Positions 54,157-62,690 of a stretch of 64,000 nucleotides of DNA are shown here, piece by piece. The translations under genes and the position numbers were made by a program. The notes beneath the pieces were generated by a model. The model was not told the DNA's origin, did not search any database, and saw only the letters and a list, made by a program, of their open reading frames with translations. The stretch is from JBCDCY01 sp039180875 (GTDB lineage: Bacteria; Pseudomonadota; Alphaproteobacteria; Rhodobacterales; Rhodobacteraceae), in the NCBI GenBank assembly GCA_039180875.1, contig JBCDCY010000011.1, positions 1-64,000 on the forward strand, written 5' to 3'. Each line of letters starts with the position of its first letter. Positions within the stretch are counted from its first letter, which is position 1.

Positions 54157-56175
54157 ATGAAACCGGCAGAACTGAGGGCAGAGCATCCGGACCATTGGCA
54201 AAAGGCCGCGGCGATCCGCGTTTTGGCCATGGACGCGGTGCAGGCCGCCAATTCCGGCCATCCCGGCATGCCCATGGGCATGGCGGATGTGGCGACCGTC
54301 CTCTTCGAACGGCACCTGAAGTTCGACGCGAGCCGGCCCGACTGGCCCGACCGGGATCGCTTCGTACTCTCGGCTGGCCACGGCTCCATGCTGCTCTACG
54401 CCCTCCTCCACCTCACCGGCACGCCGGGCATGACGCTCGATGAGATCCGGAACTTCCGCCAGATCGGCTCAAAGACCGCCGGGCACCCGGAATACGGCCA
54501 TGCGCCGGGGATCGAGACGACGACCGGCCCCCTCGGTCAGGGCCTCGCCAACGCCGTGGGCATGGCGATGGCGGAGACCTCCCTCGCCGCCCGCTTCGGG
54601 CGCAAGATCGTCGATCACCGGACCTGGGTGATCGCCGGCGACGGTTGTTTGATGGAGGGCATCAGCCACGAGGCGATCGGCCTCGCCGGCCGGCAGGAGC
54701 TCGGCAAGCTGATCGTGCTCTGGGACGACAACGGCATCTCGATCGACGGCGCGGTGGAGCTGTCGGACCGCACCGATCAGGCGGCGCGCTTCGCGGCCTC
54801 GGGCTGGGACGTGCTCGCCTGCAACGGCCATGACCCGGCCGATATCAACCGGGCACTCACCGCAGCGACCACGGGCAAACGGCCGACATTGGTCGCCTGC
54901 AAGACCAGCATCGGCTACGGCTCTCCGGGGAAGGAGGGCACGGCGGCGGCCCACGGCTCTCCGCTGGGCGGCGACGAGATCGCCCGGGTGCGCCAGGTCT
55001 ACGACTGGTCCCATCCGCCCTTCGAGCTGCCGGAAGCGGTGCTCGACGCCTGGCGCAAGATCGGCGGGCGGGGCCGCGCGGCGCGGGAGAATTGGGAGGC
55101 GGAACTCGGCGGTCTCTCCGACGCCCGCCGGAAGGAGTGGGAGCGCCTGATGGCCGGCGACCCGCCGGCCCGCCTCGCCACCGTCGCCCGGGCCACCCGC
55201 AAGGGCCTAAGCGCCGAGGCTCCGACCATGGCGACACGCAAAGCGTCCGAGGTGGCGCTCGCCGCCCTCAACCCGACGATGAAGGAGACGGTGGGGGGCT
55301 CGGCCGACCTCACCGGCTCGAACAACACGCTCACCGCCGGCCTCGGCCTCTTCACGCCGGAGGATCGCAAGGGCCGCTACGTGCACTACGGCATCCGCGA
55401 ACACGGCATGGCGGCGGCGATGAACGGCATGGCGCTGCACGGCGGCGTGGTGCCCTATGGCGGCACGTTCCTGGTGTTCTCCGATTATGCCCGCGGGGCG
55501 ATCCGCCTCTCGGCGCTGATGGGCACCCGGGTGGTCTACGTGATGACCCACGACTCGATCGGCGTTGGCGAGGATGGACCCACCCACCAGCCGGTGGAGC
55601 ATCTGGCCGCACTCCGCGCCATCCCCAACCTCGCCGTCTTTCGCCCGGCCGACGCGGTCGAGACGGTGGAGGCGTGGGAGCTCGCGCTGGCACGAACCGA
55701 CGGCCCCTCTGTCCTGGCGCTCACCCGCCAGGGCCTGCCGACGGTGCGGACGAGCCACAGCAACCGCAACCAGAGCGCCCGGGGCGCCTATGTGCTGGCC
55801 GAGGCGGAGGGACGGCGACGCGCCATCCTGCTCGCGACCGGCTCTGAGGTCTCGGTCGCCATGGCGGCGCGCGATATCCTCCAGGCAGACGGCATCGGCA
55901 CCCGCGTCGTCTCCATGCCCTGCTGGAGCCTGTTCGCGGCGGAGGACGAAGCCTATCGCCGCCGCATCCTTCCCCCCGGCCCGGTCCGGGTGGGGGTGGA
56001 GGCCGCGATCCGCTTCGGCTGGGACCAGTGGCTGTCAGGCGAACGGGGAGCGGCCAAGAAGGCGGGCTTCGTCGGCATGGAGGGCTTCGGCGCCTCCGGT
56101 CCCGGCGGCGCGCTGTTCAAGCATTTCGGCATCACGGCGGAGGCGGTGGCGGAGCGGGTGCGGACGCTGCTCTGA
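54157..56175 (+). CDS. tkt: Transketolase
   Basis: A 672-residue thiamine-diphosphate enzyme transferring two-carbon ketol units in the pentose phosphate pathway (or the Calvin cycle, if present). The ThDP motif begins at VIAGDGCLMEGISHEAIGLAG and ends LIVLWDDNGISIDG; GHDPADINRAL, ACKTSIGYGSPGKEGTAAAHGSPLG and the pyrimidine-domain block HYGIREHGMAAAMNGMALHGG are all present. It heads a plus-strand run tkt-yceI-gap-(small ORF)-pgk-fba for lower glycolysis and gluconeogenesis. No rubisco or phosphoribulokinase gene is in the window. Confidence 0.95.
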   Translation: MKPAELRAEHPDHWQKAAAIRVLAMDAVQAANSGHPGMPMGMADVATVLFERHLKFDASRPDWPDRDRFVLSAGHGSMLLYALLHLTGTPGMTLDEIRNFRQIGSKTAGHPEYGHAPGIETTTGPLGQGLANAVGMAMAETSLAARFGRKIVDHRTWVIAGDGCLMEGISHEAIGLAGRQELGKLIVLWDDNGISIDGAVELSDRTDQAARFAASGWDVLACNGHDPADINRALTAATTGKRPTLVACKTSIGYGSPGKEGTAAAHGSPLGGDEIARVRQVYDWSHPPFELPEAVLDAWRKIGGRGRAARENWEAELGGLSDARRKEWERLMAGDPPARLATVARATRKGLSAEAPTMATRKASEVALAALNPTMKETVGGSADLTGSNNTLTAGLGLFTPEDRKGRYVHYGIREHGMAAAMNGMALHGGVVPYGGTFLVFSDYARGAIRLSALMGTRVVYVMTHDSIGVGEDGPTHQPVEHLAALRAIPNLAVFRPADAVETVEAWELALARTDGPSVLALTRQGLPTVRTSHSNRNQSARGAYVLAEAEGRRRAILLATGSEVSVAMAARDILQADGIGTRVVSMPCWSLFAAEDEAYRRRILPPGPVRVGVEAAIRFGWDQWLSGERGAAKKAGFVGMEGFGASGPGGALFKHFGITAEAVAERVRTLL

Positions 56176-56253
56176 CCCCGCGCTCGCGCCCATGTGTATG
56201 GCAAAGCGCGGCCCAGCCCCCTACCCCTCTTGCCCTATGGAGCGGATGTTCAC

Positions 56254-56820
56254 GTGCGTAGACTGATCGCCTTCGCGGCCTTGTTGATCCTTTGGGCCCC
56301 GCCAGGCGCGGCGTCCGACTGGCGTTTGGCCCCGGCGGGGAGCGAGATCACCTTCGTCTATGTCGAGAACGACAGGCCAAAGGCCGCGCGGTTCCGCGAC
56401 TTCGACGGCCGGGCCCGCTTCGATCCCGCCCAGCCCGAGACGGCGGAGATGTCGATGCGGGTCGAGGCGAGCTCCATCGACATGGGCAATCCCTTTCTCA
56501 ACACCATCGCCCGCTCGATCGACTGGCTCGATGCCGCGACCTATCCGGAGATGTCGTTCCGGCTCGACCGCCTGACTGCGCTCGAAGACGGCCGCTACCA
56601 GGCCGAGGGCACCCTGTCGGTGAAGGGCCGCGATGTCGTCATCACCCCGATCGTCGAGCTCGTCGACGTGCCGGAGGGGCTGCGCGCCCGGGGCCGCTTC
56701 GTCTTCGACCGGCGCGACTATCGGATCGGCATCGGCTTCACCAGCCTCTTTACCCGGATCGAGGATGAGGTGGCGTTGAGCTTCGACCTGCTCGGCGCGC
56801 CGGCAACCGCTCAGGAGTAG
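56254..56820 (+). CDS. YceI-family periplasmic lipid-binding-type protein
   Basis: About 188 residues from GTG at 56254, with a signal peptide RRLIAFAALLILWAPPGAAS. The mature protein is the lipocalin-like YceI barrel: DWRLAPAGSEITFVYVENDRPKAARFRDFDG, then MRVEASSIDMGNPFLNTIARSIDWLDAATYPEMSF, and KGRDVVITPIVELVDV. Members bind polyisoprenoid or fatty-acid-like ligands in the periplasm. The frame is open back to GTG at 56194, but that would push the signal peptide inside. Its place between tkt and gap may be chance; no functional link is evident. Confidence 0.85.
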   Translation: MRRLIAFAALLILWAPPGAASDWRLAPAGSEITFVYVENDRPKAARFRDFDGRARFDPAQPETAEMSMRVEASSIDMGNPFLNTIARSIDWLDAATYPEMSFRLDRLTALEDGRYQAEGTLSVKGRDVVITPIVELVDVPEGLRARGRFVFDRRDYRIGIGFTSLFTRIEDEVALSFDLLGAPATAQE

Positions 56821-56966
56821 GGCCCAAGACGATCCTTGCGAGCGCCCGCCCGGGCGGTGTAGAGCCTCGGGCGTCGGCGCCGCTTGCGGGCATCGGGGCC
56901 GAACCTTCGGAACCGGTCGCCCGACCGCGCGCGACGCCCAGCGCAGAGATCACATGAGGTAGGGGA

Positions 56967-57968
56967 ATGGCTGTCAAAGTCGCCATCAATGGATTTGGCC
57001 GGATCGGGCGCAACGTGCTGCGCGCCATCGTGGAAAGCGGGCGCCAGGATATCGAGGTCGTGGCGATCAACGATCTCGGCCCGGTGGAGACCAACGCCCA
57101 CCTCCTGCGCTACGACAGCGTGCACGGCCGCTTTCCCGCCGAGGTGACAGTGAGCGGCGACGCCATCGACGTCGGCCGCGGCCCGATGCGGGTGACCGCG
57201 ATCCGCGACCCCAAGGAGCTGCCCTGGAGCGACGTGGACGTCTGCCTCGAATGCACCGGTATCTTCACAGCGCGGGACAAGGCGGCGATCCATCTCGAGA
57301 ACGGCTCGAAGCGCGTGCTGGTCTCCGCCCCCGCCTCGGGCGCCGACAAGACCATCGTCTTCGGCGTGAACGACGGGGCGCTGACCGCCGATGACGTGGT
57401 GGTCTCCAACGCCTCCTGCACCACCAACTGCCTCTCGCCCGTCGCCCATGTGCTGAACCAGGCGATCGGTATCACCCGCGGCTTCATGACGACGATCCAC
57501 GCCTATACCGGCGATCAGCCGACGCTCGACACGATGCACAAGGATCTCTACCGCGCCCGGGCGGCGGCGATGTCGATGATCCCCACCTCGACCGGCGCAG
57601 CCAAGGCGGTGGGCCTGGTGTTGCCGGAGCTGAACGGCAAGCTCGACGGCGTGGCCATCCGGGTGCCGACGCCCAATGTCTCCGTCGTCGATCTGACCTT
57701 CGAGGCGGCGCGCGAGACGTCGGTCGAGGAGATCAACGAGGCGATCCGTGCGGCGGCCGACGGTCCGCTCAAGGGCATCCTCGGCTATACCGACGACCCG
57801 CTGGTCTCGAGCGACTTCAACCACGACCCCCACTCCTCGGTCTTCCACATGGATCAGACCAAGGTGATGGACGGCACGATGTGCCGGATCCTCACCTGGT
57901 ACGACAACGAATGGGGCTTCTCGAACCGGATGGCCGACACGGCGGTGGCGATGGGCAAGCTGATCTAG
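56967..57968 (+). CDS. gap: Glyceraldehyde-3-phosphate dehydrogenase, type I
   Basis: The 333-residue NAD(P)-dependent enzyme has the Rossmann motif GFGRIGRN (9-16) and catalytic Cys151 in SNASCTTNCL. HAYTGDQPTLD, RAAAMSMIPTSTGAAKAV and WYDNEWGFSNRM complete the signature. It oxidises glyceraldehyde-3-phosphate to 1,3-bisphosphoglycerate (or reverses this in gluconeogenesis). The ATG is preceded by GAGGTAGGGGA. It is followed by a 47-codon gene and pgk. Confidence 0.96.
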   Translation: MAVKVAINGFGRIGRNVLRAIVESGRQDIEVVAINDLGPVETNAHLLRYDSVHGRFPAEVTVSGDAIDVGRGPMRVTAIRDPKELPWSDVDVCLECTGIFTARDKAAIHLENGSKRVLVSAPASGADKTIVFGVNDGALTADDVVVSNASCTTNCLSPVAHVLNQAIGITRGFMTTIHAYTGDQPTLDTMHKDLYRARAAAMSMIPTSTGAAKAVGLVLPELNGKLDGVAIRVPTPNVSVVDLTFEAARETSVEEINEAIRAAADGPLKGILGYTDDPLVSSDFNHDPHSSVFHMDQTKVMDGTMCRILTWYDNEWGFSNRMADTAVAMGKLI

Positions 57969-57994
57969 GCGGCCTTTTGCCGGCCGCGCGCTGT

Positions 57995-58138
57995 ATGAGC
58001 AATTCCTTCGCCCTCGGCCTCGGCACGCTCATCGTCGGACTGCTGGTCGCCGACTATATCTGGCAGGACTTCGCGGGCGTGATCTTTCTCGGCAAGCGTT
58101 TGATCGACTTGTCGGAATGGCTCGCCTTCTGGCGCTAA
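57995..58138 (+). CDS. 47-residue predicted membrane protein between gap and pgk
   Basis: The short ORF MSNSFALGLGTLIVGLLVADYIWQDFAGVIFLGKRLIDLSEWLAFWR has one strong N-terminal membrane helix (about 5-24), an aromatic-rich turn and an amphipathic C-terminal helix. It fits exactly in the 185-bp space between gap and pgk and starts 27 bp after the gap stop. Hydrophobic peptides at this position occur in other Rhodobacterales genomes as I recall, which supports a real gene. The function is unknown; a small regulator or a membrane tether for the glycolytic enzymes would be speculation. Confidence 0.68.
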   Translation: MSNSFALGLGTLIVGLLVADYIWQDFAGVIFLGKRLIDLSEWLAFWR

Positions 58139-58153
58139 AGCGGGGGACCGTCG

Positions 58154-59347
58154 ATGCCCTGGAAGACCCTCGACCAGATAGAGATGGCCGGGCGCCGGGT
58201 GCTGATCCGGGTCGACATCAACGTGCCCGTGGAGGCTGGCCGGGTGACCGACGCCACCCGGATCGAGCGCATCGTGCCCACGGTGCGCGATGTGGCGGCC
58301 CGCGGCGGGCGGCCGATCCTGCTCGCCCATTTCGGCCGGCCGAAGGGGCGGGTGGTGGCTGAGATGTCGCTCGATGTCACCCGCCCGACCCTCGCCGCAG
58401 CCCTCGACATGCCCGTCGCCTTTGCCGAGGACTGTGTCGGCGCGGCGGCGGAGGATGCGGCGCGGACGCTGCGCGACGGCACCGTCCTGCTCCTGGAGAA
58501 CACCCGCTTCCACGCGGGAGAGGAGGCGAACGACCCCGCCTTCGCCGCCGCCCTGGCCGAACTCGGCGATGTCTACGTGAACGACGCCTTCTCCGCCGCC
58601 CATCGCGCCCATGCCTCGACGGAGCGGCTCGCCCACCTGCTGCCCGCCTGCGCCGGGCGCCTGATGCAGGCGGAGCTCGAGGCGCTGGAGCGGGCCCTGG
58701 GGGACCCGGACCGGCCCGTGGTGGCGGTGGTCGGGGGTGCAAAGATCTCGACCAAGCTCGCCCTTCTCGGCAATCTCATCCGCCGGGTCGACTGCCTGGT
58801 GATCGGCGGCGCCATGGCCAACACCTTCCTCGCGGCGGAGGGGCGCCCGGTCGGCCGTTCGCTCCATGAAGCCGAGCTAGCCGAGACCGCCCGCACCATC
58901 CGGGCCGAGGCCAAGGGCGCGGGGTGCGACATCCTCCTGCCCACGGACATCGTCGTTGCCCGGGCGCTGGAGCCTGGCGCGCCGTACGACGTGGTCTCCG
59001 CCGATGCCTGCCCTGAGGATGCGATGATCCTCGATGCCGGCCCCGACACGGTCGCGCGGATCGCCGCGCGGTTCGAGGACGCGCGGACCGTGGTCTGGAA
59101 CGGCCCCCTCGGCGCCTTCGAGGTGCCACCGTTCGACACCGCGACGCGGCGCGCGGCCGAAAAGGCGGCGGAGCTTACCCAGGCCGGGCGCCTCGCCTCC
59201 ATCGCCGGGGGCGGCGACACCGTGGCCGCGCTCAATGCTGCGGGCGTGGCCGACCGCTTCTCCTACGTCTCGACGGCGGGCGGAGCCTTCCTCGAATGGC
59301 TTGAGGGCAAGACCCTGCCGGGCGTCGCCGCACTCCACCGCCACTGA
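58154..59347 (+). CDS. pgk: Phosphoglycerate kinase
   Basis: The 397-residue two-domain kinase makes ATP from 1,3-bisphosphoglycerate. The N-terminal signature reads RVLIRVDINVPVEAGRVTDATRI, with the basic patch LAHFGRPKG and ENTRFHAGEEAND. The nucleotide domain has VVGGAKISTKLALLGNL and the C-terminal SIAGGGDTVAAL. A GGGGGACC ribosome-binding site precedes the ATG. It lies 15 bp after the small membrane ORF and 115 bp before fba. Confidence 0.97.
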   Translation: MPWKTLDQIEMAGRRVLIRVDINVPVEAGRVTDATRIERIVPTVRDVAARGGRPILLAHFGRPKGRVVAEMSLDVTRPTLAAALDMPVAFAEDCVGAAAEDAARTLRDGTVLLLENTRFHAGEEANDPAFAAALAELGDVYVNDAFSAAHRAHASTERLAHLLPACAGRLMQAELEALERALGDPDRPVVAVVGGAKISTKLALLGNLIRRVDCLVIGGAMANTFLAAEGRPVGRSLHEAELAETARTIRAEAKGAGCDILLPTDIVVARALEPGAPYDVVSADACPEDAMILDAGPDTVARIAARFEDARTVVWNGPLGAFEVPPFDTATRRAAEKAAELTQAGRLASIAGGGDTVAALNAAGVADRFSYVSTAGGAFLEWLEGKTLPGVAALHRH

Positions 59348-59462
59348 CGCCGGCGCACTGCGTCGCGCCACTGGCGTATTGACCGCCCGCCGCCGGCCAC
59401 CTATGCCGCCCGGTAACGGGTGTGTAAGGCCCTGAGCGGCCAATCGAGGGAGAGTTTCAACC

Positions 59463-60392
59463 ATGAAAGCGACCCGCGCGGTTCAGCGTATCCTGAGCGG
59501 TTATGAGGCCGACAATCCCGGCGTGAAGGGCCAGCTTTGCAGGATGCTGATGACCGGCAAGCTCGGCGGCAGCGGCAAGATGATCATCCTGCCGGTGGAC
59601 CAAGGGTTCGAGCACGGCCCGGCGCGGTCCTTCGCCCCGAACCCCGCCGCCTACGATCCGCACTACCACTACCAGCTGGCGATCGACGCGGGGCTGAACG
59701 CCTATGCCGCGCCGCTTGGCATGTTGGAGGCGGGCGCCGACACCTTCGCGGGCCAGATCCCGACGATCCTGAAGGCAAACTCCGCCAATTCGCTGATCCC
59801 GACCGAGGCACCGAAGGACCAGGCGATCACCGCCTCGGTCGACGATGCGCTGCGGCTCGGCTGCGCCGCCATCGGCTTCACGGTCTATCCCGGCTCCTCG
59901 GCCGGCCTCGACATGTTCGAGGAGATCTCCGAGATGCGGGAGGAGGCGGCGGCCAAGGGCGTCGCCACCGTGATCTGGTCCTATCCAAGGGGTGAGGCGC
60001 TGACCAAAGACGGCGAAACGGCGATCGACATCGGCGCCTATGCCACCCAGATCGCGGCGCTCCTCGGCGCGCATGTCATCAAGGTAAAGCTCTCCTCCGA
60101 CCATCTGGAACTCAAGGAAGCCAAGAAGGTCTACGAGGAGCAGCGGATCGACATCTCGACCCAGGCCGCCCGGGTCGCCGATTGCGTCAAGGCTGCGTTC
60201 AACGGCCGGCGGATCATCGTCTTCTCCGGCGGTGCGAAGAAGGGCGAGAGCTCGGTCTACGACGATGCCCGGGCGATCCGGGACGGCGGCGGCAACGGCT
60301 CGATCATCGGGCGCAACACCTTCCAGCGGCCGCGGGACGAGGCGCTGGCGATGCTCGCCAAGCTCGTGGATATCTACAAGGGCCGCGACTGA
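59463..60392 (+). CDS. Class I fructose-bisphosphate aldolase (DhnA/FbaB type)
   Basis: A 309-residue archaeal-type class I aldolase cleaving fructose-1,6-bisphosphate through a Schiff base, so no metal is required. GKMIILPVDQGFEHGPARSFAPNP opens the barrel. TVIWSYPRGEAL and the probable Schiff-base lysine in HVIKVKLSSDHLE follow. RRIIVFSGGAKKGESSVYDDARAIRDGGGNGSIIGRNTFQRP forms the phosphate-binding end. The GAGGGAGAG ribosome-binding site is clear. It ends the tkt-gap-pgk run. Confidence 0.93.
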   Translation: MKATRAVQRILSGYEADNPGVKGQLCRMLMTGKLGGSGKMIILPVDQGFEHGPARSFAPNPAAYDPHYHYQLAIDAGLNAYAAPLGMLEAGADTFAGQIPTILKANSANSLIPTEAPKDQAITASVDDALRLGCAAIGFTVYPGSSAGLDMFEEISEMREEAAAKGVATVIWSYPRGEALTKDGETAIDIGAYATQIAALLGAHVIKVKLSSDHLELKEAKKVYEEQRIDISTQAARVADCVKAAFNGRRIIVFSGGAKKGESSVYDDARAIRDGGGNGSIIGRNTFQRPRDEALAMLAKLVDIYKGRD

Positions 60393-60419
60393 CGTCCGGC
60401 GCTCTGCCAGGCCGACGGA

Positions 60420-60746
60420 TCAGTTGTTGGCCGGGCCGGGGAAGTTCGGCCGATCCTCGTTGTAGTGTTCTGCCAGGTAGTCGAGGATCTCGGTCCGGTC
60501 GGCCTCGTCGATGGCGCCCATGCCCTGCTCCTCGATCATCCAGTCGAGCAGCTCGTCCCAGTCCTCCCGGCTGAGACCCTGCTGCGCGACCAATCGCTCG
60601 GAATGGCAGCCGGCGCAGGTGAAGTAGGTGGTCTCCACCCCCGCCGCGATCTTCAGCACGCCGAACTCGCCCTCCTCCTGACCGTGCGCCGCCGGGGCGG
60701 CGAGGGCCAGCAGGGCCGCGACCGTTGTCAGATACGCCTTGCTCAT
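60420..60746 (-). CDS. Periplasmic c-type cytochrome (probable SorB-like partner)
   Basis: A 108-residue monohaem cytochrome with a signal peptide MSKAYLTTVAALLALAAPAAHG and the haem motif CAGCH at 44-48. A methionine in EEQGMGAIDE is the probable sixth ligand. It is encoded 61 bp downstream of a sulfite-dehydrogenase-type molybdoenzyme on the same strand, so it likely accepts the electrons from that enzyme, as SorB does for SorA. Length fits SorB (about 80-110). Confidence 0.83.
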   Translation of the reverse strand: MSKAYLTTVAALLALAAPAAHGQEEGEFGVLKIAAGVETTYFTCAGCHSERLVAQQGLSREDWDELLDWMIEEQGMGAIDEADRTEILDYLAEHYNEDRPNFPGPANN

Positions 60747-60807
60747 CTTGCTGTCCGTATCCCGATCAAACGGGGCGACGCAGGACCGCCGCCCCTGAAC
60801 AACCGCA

Positions 60808-62103
60808 TCAGCTCACCCTGAGGGCGATCCGGTGCATGGTGTTGTTGAGGTAGCCCTTGGGGTTCCAGTCGATGGCGAAGGGCTGCATCGCACCGCCGCT
60901 GTCGGTGGCCCGGGACCAGACCTCGTAGTAGCCGGCTTCGGGGAAGCTCAGCTCGGCCCGCCAGTTCTGCCAGGCGCCGCTGTTGGCCGGCGCATCGAGC
61001 TCGGCCCGTTGCCAGGTGGCGCCGAAGTCGATGGAGACATCGACCGCCTCGATCGTCCGGTCGCCGGACCAGGCATGGCCGCGCACCGTCGCGCTCTGCC
61101 CTGCACCGGCGCCGTTTTCGGGATTGGTGATCAGCGACTTCACCGGCATCCGCTCGATGATCTCGAAATCCTCCTCCGCCACATCCTCCCCCGGCTCCAC
61201 CGGACGGTTCGGCACGCGGTAGGAGGTGCCGGTCATCTTCGGTCCGTCATGCACCACGTCGCGCAGTGTGATCCGCGTCAGCCATTTCTGGGAGCAGGAG
61301 CCCGGCCAGCCCGGCACCACCAGGCGGAGCGGCGCGCCGTTCATCGGATGGATCGGCCCATCGTTCATCTCGAAGGCGATCAGCACATCCTCCGTCATCG
61401 CCTTGGCAATCGGCACCCCGCGGGAGATCGGCAGCTTCTCGGGATCGCCGGAGAGGTGGGTGTCGGCCCCGACATGGGCGGTGTAGACGACGCCGTCCTG
61501 CACCCCCGCCGCCTCCAGCACATCGCGAAGACGCACGCCGGTCCATTCGGCACAGGCGACCGCGCCCACGGTCCACTGGTTGCCCCGCGCCGGCGGATCG
61601 AAGGCCGACCGGCCGTTGCCGCCGCACTCGATCAGCAGGGCCATGCTGACGACCTCGAAGCGCTCGCGAAGATCAGCGATCGAGAGGGTCATCGGTGTGT
61701 CGACCAGACCGTCGACCGTCAGGGTCCAGGTCGCGGGATCCACATCCTCCGGCGGGATACCGTTGTTGCGCACGAAATGCCGCTCCGTGGGCGTGATCGC
61801 GTCGTCCAGCAGATGGGCCGGCGTCTCGGCATTCAGCGGCCGGTCGTTCAGCAACGTGAGGCCGTCCTTGCCGAAGAGCACGTCGTCAGAGGCCATCGCC
61901 ATCGGCACCAGACCCTGGGGCATGGTGCGATTGAAGGGGATGGTCATGCCGACCATCGCCGTCATCGTCGCGAGCCCGGCGCCCCGCAGGAACCCCCGCC
62001 GGTCGGCATGCGCCACCCGCCCAAAGACGGCCTTGTCGGCCGCCGCGGGATCGGCGGCGAAAAAGGCGCTCACGGTGGGCGGGTGCTTGTCGTCCAGTGC
62101 CAT
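60808..62103 (-). CDS. Sulfite dehydrogenase-type molybdopterin oxidoreductase (SorA/SoxC-like)
   Basis: A 431-residue periplasmic molybdenum enzyme of the sulfite oxidase family. Residues 35-53 (RRGFLRGAGLATMTAMVGM) look like a twin-arginine signal. The Moco-binding cysteine is Cys160 in LLIECGGNGRSAF. The dimerisation domain contains VSIDFGATWQRAELD and the conserved PGWPGSCSQKWLTRI. Sulfite would be oxidised to sulfate with electrons passed to the adjacent cytochrome. SoxC-type function is less likely since no other sox genes are here. The extended N terminus of about 34 residues before the RR motif is unusual; an alternative internal start is possible. Confidence 0.88.
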   Translation of the reverse strand: MALDDKHPPTVSAFFAADPAAADKAVFGRVAHADRRGFLRGAGLATMTAMVGMTIPFNRTMPQGLVPMAMASDDVLFGKDGLTLLNDRPLNAETPAHLLDDAITPTERHFVRNNGIPPEDVDPATWTLTVDGLVDTPMTLSIADLRERFEVVSMALLIECGGNGRSAFDPPARGNQWTVGAVACAEWTGVRLRDVLEAAGVQDGVVYTAHVGADTHLSGDPEKLPISRGVPIAKAMTEDVLIAFEMNDGPIHPMNGAPLRLVVPGWPGSCSQKWLTRITLRDVVHDGPKMTGTSYRVPNRPVEPGEDVAEEDFEIIERMPVKSLITNPENGAGAGQSATVRGHAWSGDRTIEAVDVSIDFGATWQRAELDAPANSGAWQNWRAELSFPEAGYYEVWSRATDSGGAMQPFAIDWNPKGYLNNTMHRIALRVS

Positions 62104-62201
62104 GCGATCGTCCTCCCGGGCTGGTTATTCTGCGCGTTAACCATAGCACGGATATCCCTGGACGCGCACAGCATCCGGGCCGAGAGGACGATAGGGCGGG
62201 G

Positions 62202-62684
62202 TCAGTCGGCGTCGTGGCCCGGCACGTGGCCCGAGGGCGCGCGGTAGGGTCGGGTAACGTCGCGGAGGCGGACGTTCAGGCACTCCACCTCCGCCGCGAT
62301 CTCACCATCGCCGGCGAGGATCAGGGAGAGCTGGCCGGCCCCATCCTCAGCCGGGGCGAACTGCAGCGCGAGGACGGACAGGACCACGTCCTTCTCCCGC
62401 GGATCGACACCTTGGGAGCGGACGCGCTTTACGTCGTCGAAGACCAGCATGGTGCGAACCCGCTCATAGGGCCGGCTCCGCCGCTCCGCCGCGCGCTTGT
62501 CCTCCCAGCGGAAGCGGTTGAGCAACAGCGCCAGCCGGCGCCGCTTCGGCATCCAGGCGATGTCGGAGGTCTGGCCGACCGCGTCCTGCAGGAGCGCCGA
62601 GATCACCTCGAGATCTTCCGGCCCCTCGGCCGCCAGCGACAGCGGGCGCTCGCCGCCGTCCTCGAACCGTGCATCGTCGTTCAT
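62202..62684 (-). CDS. DUF2948 family protein
   Basis: A 160-residue soluble protein of the DUF2948 family: LSLAAEGPEDLEVISALLQDAVGQTSDIAWMPKRRRLALLLNRFRWEDK opens the domain, and LSLILAGDGEIAAEVECLNVRLRDVTRPY closes it. It follows murA by 6 bp, the standard order in Rhodobacterales. Function unknown; co-transcription with murA is likely. Confidence 0.88.
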   Translation of the reverse strand: MNDDARFEDGGERPLSLAAEGPEDLEVISALLQDAVGQTSDIAWMPKRRRLALLLNRFRWEDKRAAERRSRPYERVRTMLVFDDVKRVRSQGVDPREKDVVLSVLALQFAPAEDGAGQLSLILAGDGEIAAEVECLNVRLRDVTRPYRAPSGHVPGHDAD

Positions 62685-62690
62685 CGGCTC

